This document shows, piece by piece, positions 6,270 to 11,773 of a DNA stretch of 25,126 nucleotides. Source of the stretch: a bacterium (GTDB lineage Bacteria; Patescibacteriota; Minisyncoccia; Moranbacterales; UBA2206); assembly GCA_021779205.1 (NCBI GenBank), contig JAJYBE010000008.1, forward strand, positions 1 to 25,126, in the 5' to 3' direction. A program made the position numbers and the translations under genes. The notes below the pieces were generated by a model. It was not told where the DNA came from. It saw nothing but the letters and a program-made list of their open reading frames with translations, and ran no database searches. Every line of letters starts with the position of its first letter. Position 1 is the first letter of the stretch.

Positions 6270-6746
6270 TTAAGAATTTTTTTGCAGGATAGCTTTTATA
6301 TCTTCAAGATCAGTTGGTCTTCTGATTTTCTTTTTGTATTCTACGAGGTCTTGCCACTTAATTACTGGTATTGTTAAACTATAAAATTCCTTTCTAACTG
6401 CATTATTAAGGTTGGTTTCACAAGATTCCCATTGATTTGTTATGTAATTATATAGTTTATCGTTTTCACATCCTGAAATATCAATTTTTTGTTCTTCAAA
6501 CTTTAAGGTCATTAATAGAAGATCAAATGTTTCATCTAAATATCTTTGAGGACCGTAAACTATATAATTCTTTACTAAAGGACGAAGATTATCGAAATAA
6601 CTATCAGGAATTTCGATATCAATATCATAAAGAGGACGGTCAGAACCATGCATTTTTGCAGCGAATCCTCCAGAAAGTTGAAAAGGAATTTTATTTTCTT
6701 GAAGAAGACCGACTATCCATTTAAAAGCTTCTTCTGTGTTTTTCAT
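6270..6746 (-). CDS. Nucleotidyltransferase-fold cassette protein (MazG-related/LinA-like)
   Basis: This 158-residue soluble protein has the nucleotidyltransferase signature LSGGFAAKMHGSDRPLYDID (GG at 26-27, DID at 41-43), the carboxylates that bind metal. A second acidic segment follows (QKIDISGCEND). The C-terminus has KWQDLVEYKKKIRRPTDLED, common to minimal transferases of the type annotated as MazG-related or aminoglycoside/lincosamide adenylyltransferase-like. The substrate could be a small molecule, a protein or a nucleic acid and cannot be told from the sequence. The gene occupies one cassette. The inverse of its R'' flank matches AAGTTCTTAAATTAT-like DNA just upstream of the ATG at 6746. 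Confidence 0.75.
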   Translation of the reverse strand: MKNTEEAFKWIVGLLQENKIPFQLSGGFAAKMHGSDRPLYDIDIEIPDSYFDNLRPLVKNYIVYGPQRYLDETFDLLLMTLKFEEQKIDISGCENDKLYNYITNQWESCETNLNNAVRKEFYSLTIPVIKWQDLVEYKKKIRRPTDLEDIKAILQKNS

Positions 6747-6773
6747 AGTGTTTAAAAAGTTCTTAAATTATTT

Positions 6774-6974
6774 CACATAACGTTAAAAATATCTGAAGTC
6801 ATGCATTTTGGTTTTTAGGCACAAAACTTTAAATATTCTCGTTTATTTGTTAATCTAATTATACCCTAAATTACAACAAAACGGAAAAGTGCGTGATTTG
6901 GGAGAGAAAAATTTGCCCTCCTTTTAGTTTTAACTGCGGTAACTTTTTTGAACCAGATATTCTTTGTTAGACGA
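6774..6974 (-). other. attC-like site (of the Nudix cassette at 6983)
   Basis: The left half is CACATAACGTTAAAAATATC (6774-6793) and the right half GAACCAGATATTCTTTG (6950-6966), followed by TTAGACGAC. The core GTTAGAC (6966-6972) is the only one in the array that fits the canonical GTTRRRY exactly. At about 200 bases it is the longest site here. It shares GAGAGAAAAATTT with the site at 1326. Confidence 0.65.
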
Positions 6975-6982
6975 CATTCTTC

Positions 6983-7390
6983 TCAATTATTTTTTTCTCT
7001 CAAATATCTACTAATAATATCATTATGCTCGTATGCCAAGTTATTTAAATTATTTATTTCATCAAGAGAGAACCATTTGCATTCCACTGAAAAAGGCGGA
7101 TTAATTTTTATTCTTGATTCGTCAATTTCTCCGATAAACACCACGGTTTCATATACATACGGATCATTTTTAATTGGCAAGGAAAACAGTAATTTTCCAG
7201 TGAATGAGGTTTGCAGATCACACTCCACTTCGCCTAAAACAGCTTTTTCAGGAGGTAAGCCTTTTTTTGTTTCTCCAATTCCACTTATCAATGCCCAATA
7301 CCCAGCAAATGGTTCTCGCCCCCGCTTAATTAGAAGTAGCTCACCATTATTATTTACAATGATTGCGCATGTTGCTTGAACTTTATTCAT
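6983..7390 (-). CDS. Nudix-fold protein with altered catalytic box (cassette)
   Basis: This 135-residue protein starts MNKVQATCAIIVNNNGELLL and continues IKRGREPFAGYWALISGIGE, a typical Nudix first half. The box region (TKKGLPPEKA, then VLGEVECDLQ) lacks the usual EExG. The residues at the metal-binding EE positions are C and D, so binding or an altered chemistry is more likely than classic pyrophosphohydrolysis, unless this variant is a known active subfamily. It ends with UGA. No ribosome site is seen before the ATG at 7390. It forms one cassette. Confidence 0.82.
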   Translation of the reverse strand: MNKVQATCAIIVNNNGELLLIKRGREPFAGYWALISGIGETKKGLPPEKAVLGEVECDLQTSFTGKLLFSLPIKNDPYVYETVVFIGEIDESRIKINPPFSVECKWFSLDEINNLNNLAYEHNDIISRYLREKNN

Positions 7391-7418
7391 ATATCAAAAA
7401 AATAATTAAGAAATATTT

Positions 7419-7508
7419 CACCACAATGTTTCGGCATCATGCGAAGTTTTTTGTGCAACGATAGTGAAACAAAAATTCCTGAAACGGATATGCCATGTTT
7501 TGTGATGT
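7419..7508 (-). other. attC-like site (of the SGNH hydrolase cassette)
   Basis: The left half CACCACAATGTTTCGGCATC (7419-7438) is followed by ATGCGAAG. The right half is AACGGATATGCCATG (7484-7498), followed by TTTTGTGATG. The centre contains TTTTTTGTGCAACG pairing back to AAACAAAAA, as in the site at 5409. It is about 90 bases long, closer to common attC sizes. Confidence 0.72.
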
Positions 7509-7525
7509 TTTCTCGGGCGGGGTTA

Positions 7526-8128
7526 TTACACAATCTTTTTAGTCTGTAAAAACTCTTTTATTCTCAAAAACATTTTTTTATGTCCTTCTGAATTTGGATG
7601 TAATCCGTCGCTAAGGTCGTTTATCTCCAACAAATCAAGCAAATTTAAAAATGGTAAGTCATGCTCAGCGCTAACTTTTTCAACAACCTGATTATATTTC
7701 ACAATATTATCGTTATCGTAAAATTTTTCCGTTTCCCAGGGGGTTGGCATCATTTTAGATTCATCAATACTCGTAAGACCAATAAGCGCAATCTTGGTGG
7801 AAAATTTTTTTGCTTGATTTATTAACTCTACTAAGTTATTTTGAAACTTTTCAAGAGATACGCGTGGATTATCTTTAGTCTTAATATATTGTGAATCGTT
7901 TATTCCTATCGCAAAGATTATGATTTGCGGTTCCCGCGCGGTACATTCAATCCTAAATCTCGTCAGCAAATCATCAGTATTATCACCAGACACGCCATTA
8001 TTGTAAACTGTAATATCATAATCGTTCGTTTCAAAATAACGTCGAAGTTGAGCCACCCAGCCTCCATTTTTAGGATCGACGGCGCCCCAGGTTATACTAT
8101 CGCCAAATATGCAGATTGTTTTCTCCAT
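7526..8128 (-). CDS. SGNH/GDSL-type hydrolase (cassette)
   Basis: This 200-residue esterase or lipase of the SGNH superfamily uses a Ser-His-Asp arrangement to deacylate esters. Block I is FGDSITWG with the nucleophile at about Ser11. An oxyanion glycine lies in NNGVSGD, block III is GINDSQ with Asn77, and block V is DGLHPN with Asp174 and His177. All key blocks are present, so it should be active. The ATG at 8128 (MEKTICIFGDS) is chosen. A start 19 codons further up would read into cassette-boundary DNA. No signal peptide is present, so it probably acts in the cytoplasm. It is a single-gene cassette ending in TAATAA. Confidence 0.9.
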   Translation of the reverse strand: MEKTICIFGDSITWGAVDPKNGGWVAQLRRYFETNDYDITVYNNGVSGDNTDDLLTRFRIECTAREPQIIIFAIGINDSQYIKTKDNPRVSLEKFQNNLVELINQAKKFSTKIALIGLTSIDESKMMPTPWETEKFYDNDNIVKYNQVVEKVSAEHDLPFLNLLDLLEINDLSDGLHPNSEGHKKMFLRIKEFLQTKKIV

Positions 8129-8182
8129 AGATTTAAAAAAAGTTTTCGTTATTAATTTCACAAGACTAAATCGAGAAAATTT

Positions 8183-8322
8183 CACATAACGTTTTCGAAT
8201 ATCTGAAGTTGCGCCTGTGTTTATTTGTTAAAACCTTAAACATTCATCTACCTTGATTATATCACTAAACTTCGCTATATCACAGCGCAATTTTTGAATC
8301 AGATATGCCGTGTTTTGTGATG
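8183..8322 (-). other. attC-like site (of the peptide deformylase cassette)
   Basis: The left half CACATAACGTTTTCGAATAT (8183-8202) is followed by CTGAAGTTGCG. The right half is GAATCAGATATGCCGTG (8296-8312), followed by TTTTGTGATG. The centre is the same subfamily as 3409-3476. Confidence 0.75.
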
Positions 8323-8336
8323 TACCTGACAATTTT

Positions 8337-8870
8337 TTAGCCTTTCGAAGTCACCATCTTTCGATATTCTTCAGAGCTCATGATTTTACGCATGTCGGTT
8401 ATCTTTTCAGTAAATTCAATGCCATTCAAATGATCATACTCATGCTGGATTACACGCCCAAGCATTCCACTGGCCTCGAGTCTAAGTTTGTTGCCATTTT
8501 CATCACAAGCCTCGATGATTATTTTTTCTGGGCGGCGGACGGGGGCGAAAAGCTTAGCGTAGGCAACGCTGCCACAGCCTTCATAAATCACAATTTGCTT
8601 TTTAGATGACCAAACAATCTCAGGGTTAATATATATACGAAGTTTATCAGTTGGCAAATTACGGTATTTAGTTTTACGAATCTCGGTCACAAATATTCTA
8701 AGCTTTTCGCCTATCTGAGAAGCTGCCATACCGATTAAGTCGTGATGACGCACCGAATCAACCAGGTTGGTTATCACTCGTTGCGTTTCCTTGTCATCAA
8801 CCTCGGCAACAAATTTAGACGGACGATTTAATATTGGATTACCGATTTGTATTATTTCCTTTATAATCAT
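8337..8870 (-). CDS. Peptide deformylase-like protein (cassette copy)
   Basis: This 177-residue metalloenzyme of the deformylase family removes the formyl group from new proteins. Motif I is LIGMAASQ (about 45-52), in place of GVGLAAPQ. Motif II is EGCGS (97-101), in place of EGCLS, keeping the metal-binding Cys99. Motif III is QHEYDH (142-147), with both histidines and the catalytic glutamate. The metal site is therefore intact while two substrate-side positions differ, so a shifted substrate or inhibitor response is possible. It is likely an accessory copy, because deformylase is normally encoded as housekeeping DNA elsewhere. It occupies one cassette. No Shine-Dalgarno precedes the ATG at 8870. 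Confidence 0.88.
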   Translation of the reverse strand: MIIKEIIQIGNPILNRPSKFVAEVDDKETQRVITNLVDSVRHHDLIGMAASQIGEKLRIFVTEIRKTKYRNLPTDKLRIYINPEIVWSSKKQIVIYEGCGSVAYAKLFAPVRRPEKIIIEACDENGNKLRLEASGMLGRVIQHEYDHLNGIEFTEKITDMRKIMSSEEYRKMVTSKG

Positions 8871-8906
8871 GGCATTGAATTTACTTAAAAAAAATGTCAG
8901 GCATTT

Positions 8907-8990
8907 CGCACAACGTATCCAGATATGCGAAGTTCACCGAAGTGAAACGAAGGTGAATTTGGGCTAAAAAATATTTGGTATTATCGGATG
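8907..8990 (-). other. attC-like site (of the first cassette)
   Basis: The left half is CGCACAACGTATCCAGATAT (8907-8926), followed by GCGAAGTT. The right half is GGTATTATCGGATG (about 8977-8990), which lacks the usual GATATGCC. The centre is a clean fold-back with TTCACC near 8933 and GGTGAA near 8952. Confidence 0.68.
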
Positions 8991-8996
8991 TAAATT

Positions 8997-9386
8997 TTAT
9001 TTTAATATTTTTTTCTCAATTAGATCTGGTAATATTTTATTGCGGACAATTGGCGATACTTTTTGATTAGCTACGTCATTCCTACCAATCCAGTGAAGAT
9101 ATTGAATTTCAGTAGAAGGTTGAGGAGTCCCAATTAATCTCCCCTTATATAACTTTATCGACACATCCCTATCTGGTCTACCTGCTGCAATATCAGTGTA
9201 TTCTGAAATATATTCAAGCTCACTAAAATCAACTTCGCAATTTAATTCCTCCTTTATCTCATTTTTTAGGCATTCCTCAACCGTATTTTCTGTAAATTGT
9301 CCGCCTGGCATTATATAATCAGCAGTAACATTTTGCGGATGCTTTTGAACCACCAATAATTTTGTTTGATCTTCATTAAGAACCAA
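8997..9386 (-). CDS. Nudix-family protein (first cassette)
   Basis: The core of a Nudix protein is clear: TKLLVVQKHPQNVTADYIMP, then the box GGQFTENTVEECLKNEIKEE. The terminal EE pair is kept, but the first box glutamate is T and the RE position reads NE. The C-terminus (VSPIVRNKILPDLIEKKILK) is complete and ends in TAA. The start is unclear. A TTG at 9386 would give 129 residues, and the frame stays open upstream (KRVREIGLL) into the GNAT-like segment. It may therefore have been the C-terminal domain of a larger GNAT-Nudix protein now broken by frameshift, or a separate gene with a non-ATG start. It belongs to the cassette next to attI. Confidence 0.75.
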   Translation of the reverse strand: MVLNEDQTKLLVVQKHPQNVTADYIMPGGQFTENTVEECLKNEIKEELNCEVDFSELEYISEYTDIAAGRPDRDVSIKLYKGRLIGTPQPSTEIQYLHWIGRNDVANQKVSPIVRNKILPDLIEKKILK

Positions 9387-9389
9387 TAA

Positions 9390-9655
9390 TCCAATCTCCC
9401 GTACTCTTTTTCTAATCTGATTTCGTTTTCTTTTAGAAAGCCATCCTTCTTTAATTCGCTTAATTTTTTATCATCAATCATTTTGTAACCAATTTTCTGA
9501 TGGGCAAGAATTGAAGCAATATTTTCTTTCTTGATTGTTGCGTATAAAATTTTAAGATGATGTTTTTGTGCGAGTAAATCTTCTGCGACTTTGACTAAAT
9601 CTTGACCCCTTCCTTTCATATGTCCCATAATCTGTAGATGGTTGTCCATCATCAC
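9390..9655 (-). pseudogene. GNAT acetyltransferase C-terminal half, out of frame
   Basis: This frame reads GHMKGRGQDLVKVAEDLLAQ, then LKILYATIKKENIASILAHQ, then KIGYKMID. That is the acetyl-CoA loop (x-x-G-x-G) and the following strand and helix of a GNAT fold. The N-terminal strands expected before the loop are not in this frame. The frame opens only from about 9690 and overlaps the gene at 9552-10034 one frame away. A single-base change near the A/G runs at 9606-9622 would join the two. The frame also runs on into the Nudix gene below. It is best read as a broken gene. Confidence 0.6.
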
Positions 9656-10034
9656 CAGGAGTAAACTCTTGTATGTAATATTTCATTAATTTATTACCAT
9701 AATCAAAATTTCCATACAATACCATGTGATTTTGGGGGTTCGTTGTGTCTTCTGAGATAGGAAAGCTAATCCCCATATTCCGTACATTGATACTACCCTC
9801 AAAATTGTATGGTCTTTTTTTATCGCTCCATGAAGGGATTTTGTCGGGAGATAGCTGGGGAATAGTTTGCGGTAGATCTGGATACTCATCGGAAAACTTT
9901 TGGAGTTTGTATAGTAGGTCCCTAATATCTTTTGCGGAGCTTATTTCTTTAAGTAAACCATGATACTTTTCATGTTCCTTGAATCCATTTGAAACCTCCG
10001 TTGGCTTTGGTGGCAATGCTTGTTCATTAATCAT
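9552..10034 (-). CDS. Unknown cassette protein, possibly the 5' part of a broken GNAT gene
   Basis: This 160-residue frame starts MINEQALPPKPTEVSNGFKE and runs through a charged helix (AKDIRDLLYKLQKFSDEYPD) to strand-like segments (HMVLYGNFDYGNKLMKYYIQ). Its last 18 or so residues are rich in R and S and low in complexity (KGSRFSQSRRRFTRTKTSS), as expected where a reading frame has shifted. The preceding TYERKG would join well to the GRGQDLV segment of the other frame. It is the first gene after attI. No family is recognised for the N-terminal 100 residues. Confidence 0.5.
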   Translation of the reverse strand: MINEQALPPKPTEVSNGFKEHEKYHGLLKEISSAKDIRDLLYKLQKFSDEYPDLPQTIPQLSPDKIPSWSDKKRPYNFEGSINVRNMGISFPISEDTTNPQNHMVLYGNFDYGNKLMKYYIQEFTPGDDGQPSTDYGTYERKGSRFSQSRRRFTRTKTSS

Positions 10035-10108
10035 AATTTTATTCTTAGTTTATTAATACTTATCTATAAATTTCAGTTATACCTCGACCCCAAAAATGAA
10101 TTGCCAAA

Positions 10109-10137
10109 ATTATTAAAAAATAAAAGGGGCTTTTCAA
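10109..10137 (-). promoter_or_regulatory. Candidate cassette promoter (Pc-like)
   Basis: On the minus strand TTGAAA (10132-10137) and AATAAT (10109-10114) are separated by 17 bases, pointing into the cassette array. The predicted start is about 68 bases before the first cassette ATG. The A/T-rich context makes chance matches common, so confidence is low. Confidence 0.3.
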
Positions 10138-10140
10138 AAT

Positions 10141-10263
10141 GGCGTATAACTTATTTATATGCGAACTTATTGTTTGATATTATACTAAAATTTGCAGGTT
10201 ATGCGAGCTTTTAGTATAATTTGAGCATCGCTTATTTATAAAATAAATATAGCATAATTTTTT
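10141..10263 (-). other. attI-like site and integrase leader region
   Basis: GGCGTATAACTTATTTATAT (10141-10160) followed by GCGAACTT mirrors the outer half of the attC-like sites (ACAACGTAT, then ATATGCGAAGTT). The CAAC-type core GTATAAC (10144-10150) marks the junction with the first cassette. A second core-like TTATGCGA lies at 10199-10206. The position between a divergent integrase gene and the array is the classic attI position. A near copy occurs at 6050-6173, also at a cassette junction. Confidence 0.75.
10179..10220 (+). promoter_or_regulatory. Integrase promoter within a perfect 12-bp inverted repeat
   Basis: ATTATACTAAAA (10179-10190) and TTTTAGTATAAT (10209-10220) are perfectly inverted around an 18-base spacer. 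The right arm contains the -10 TATAAT (10215-10220), with TTGCAG 17 bases upstream (10192-10197), pointing to the integrase gene. The palindrome thus covers the promoter and the inner TTATGCG core. It could be an operator, an integrase binding site, or both. The copy at 6050-6173 keeps only a worn version. Confidence 0.65.
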
Positions 10264-10901
10264 ATGAAGCTTCAAGAGTTGTTGCAAAAAATAAAAAATG
10301 AACTCTGATTGCGAAATTACAGTCCGCGGACAATCGAAAGCTATTTAGGATGTCTTTCAGATTATTTCAAATATATAAAAGTTATCAAGAAAGAACCGGA
10401 AATTAATTTGGTTAAAAAATATTTATTAGTAAAACAGGACAGGAGACAGTCTTCGCAAACAATTAATGTTCATTTACAAGCAATCAAGTATTTCTATCGG
10501 GAAGTAACGAAAAACAAAACTGAAATTGATATACGATTTGCAAAAACTGCCAGTAAGCTACCAATAATTAGTACTTTCTCGAAAAGAAATTGAAAGGATG
10601 ATTGATTGCATAAAAAATCCTAAACACAAATTGCTTGTTGCGCTTTCTTATGGAGCGGGTTTGCGAGTGAGTGAGGCGATGTGCACAGAAAATATTTGAG
10701 AATGCCCCTGGGAATGCCGGGGTGCAAAAAGATGCCACTTTTCATTCTTTGCGACATAGTTTTGCCACGCACCTTTTGGAAAACGGAGTGGATGTGCGTT
10801 ACGTGCAAGAATTGCTTGGGCATGCTAACATAAGAACGACTCAGATTTATACCAAGGTGATGAATCCAGCGTTAAGAAAAATTAAAAGTCCCTTGGAATA
10901 G
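10264..10901 (+). pseudogene. Integron-type tyrosine recombinase (broken, intI-like)
   Basis: The reading begins MKLQELLQKIKNEL. An in-frame TGA (10306-10308) interrupts before LRNYSPRTIESYLGCLSDYF. The core-binding domain continues to about 10565. A frameshift then moves the reading to VLSRKEIERMIDCIKNPKHK, then LLVALSYGAGLRVSEAM, which contains the first catalytic Arg. At about 10680 an internal deletion (about 70-80 codons by comparison with related recombinases), with another frame change, removes the catalytic Lys region. The end is intact: FHSLRHSFATHLLENG (His, Arg), VQELLGHANIRTTQIYTKVM (His and Tyr nucleophile) and IKSPLE, a tail similar to that of integron integrases. The enzyme family inserts and excises cassettes at attI/attC. 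This copy should be inactive. Without the deleted segment, the IntI-specific extra helix cannot be checked. Confidence 0.88.
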
Positions 10902-10910
10902 TTTGTATCA

Positions 10911-10939
10911 TTGCACATTTTGACTAGCTATGCTATTAT
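10911..10939 (+). promoter_or_regulatory. Promoter of the homing endonuclease gene, leaderless type
   Basis: TTGCAC (10911-10916), 17 bases, TATTAT (10934-10939), then only 6 bases to the ATG at 10946. The start point would fall on the ATG. No separate promoter for lepA was seen, so this one may serve both genes. Confidence 0.6.
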
Positions 10940-10945
10940 CGAGGT

Positions 10946-11773
10946 ATGGCTAAAATAGAAATTTCAAAAGAAGAGCTAGTAGAGCTGTATTATGGGCAAA
11001 AAAAATCCCCCTACAAAATAGGTAAATTGTATGGTTGTAGTTTTTCGACAGTTACTAACAGAATGAAGGAGTATGGGCTAAGGCCTATTTCTCGCTCAAT
11101 AATGCAAAGCAAGTATGAAAAACAGGCTTTTTCTGGAAGTGATGAGGAGAAAGCGTATATGATCGGGTTCAGAATCGGCGATCTGAATGTTTATCAGACA
11201 GTTAGTCGCTCAGAAGTGATTGTAGTGAGATGTCACACAACACAAAAAGAGCAAACTGATTTGGTAAAAAAACTCTTTGAGAAATATGGACAAGTTACAA
11301 TCGGTGGCGTTAAAAGTTTATATGTCAACTGTTTTCTAGATACCAGCTTCGATTTTTTATTAAAAAAGGAAGATGGGGTGAATGATTGGATTACTAAAAA
11401 TGCCAATTGCTCGAATAATTTTGCGGCTGGGTATATTGATGCAGAAGGTAATATTGGTGTATATGACGGCAGGGCAAGATTCAAAGTGGATTCGTATGAT
11501 AAAAATGTTATATTTTGGCTTTATGCGTGGCTATTAAAAAACGACATTTTTTGTCCTGAACCTATCAAGATAGGCGAAAAAAACCAAATTTATGATAAAA
11601 AATTGAATTATAAGTATAACAAAGATTTGTGGCGAGTGCGAGTAAGCAAACAAGAGTCATTACGAAAATTATTTTCCACAATCAAGCCACTACTCCGACA
11701 TAGTAACAGACTAGCGCATCTAAATAAATGTTTAAAAAATCTCGATGATAGAAGAAAAGCAAGACAATATTAG
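10946..11773 (+). CDS. LAGLIDADG homing endonuclease-like protein, free-standing
   Basis: This 275-residue protein would cut a long DNA target site. The N-terminus has a helix-turn-helix-like segment (SPYKIGKLYGCSFSTVTNRM). LAGLIDADG-like helix 1 is AYMIGFRIGDLN (about 70-81), with Asp79 as the likely acidic ligand. Helix 2 is FAAGYIDAEGNIG (about 159-171), with an acidic pair near Asp165 and Glu167. The C-terminal domain is basic (KYNKDLWRVRVSKQESLRKL). The gene looks intact and is not inside an intron or intein. It stands between the dead integrase and lepA and overlaps the start of lepA by 29 bases in another frame. Its first motif is divergent, so it may be a binding protein rather than a nuclease. 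Confidence 0.85.
   Translation: MAKIEISKEELVELYYGQKKSPYKIGKLYGCSFSTVTNRMKEYGLRPISRSIMQSKYEKQAFSGSDEEKAYMIGFRIGDLNVYQTVSRSEVIVVRCHTTQKEQTDLVKKLFEKYGQVTIGGVKSLYVNCFLDTSFDFLLKKEDGVNDWITKNANCSNNFAAGYIDAEGNIGVYDGRARFKVDSYDKNVIFWLYAWLLKNDIFCPEPIKIGEKNQIYDKKLNYKYNKDLWRVRVSKQESLRKLFSTIKPLLRHSNRLAHLNKCLKNLDDRRKARQY

Noticed and set aside
117..8990. CRISPR array
   Set aside because: The repeats are long, paired and imperfect, spaced by whole genes of varied length; no cas genes are present.
10264..10600. UGA read as glycine (recoded genetic code) explaining the in-frame TGA of the integrase
   Set aside because: Several good genes end properly at UGA (2754, 5602, 6983, 19201), and the integrase has further lesions that recoding would not fix.
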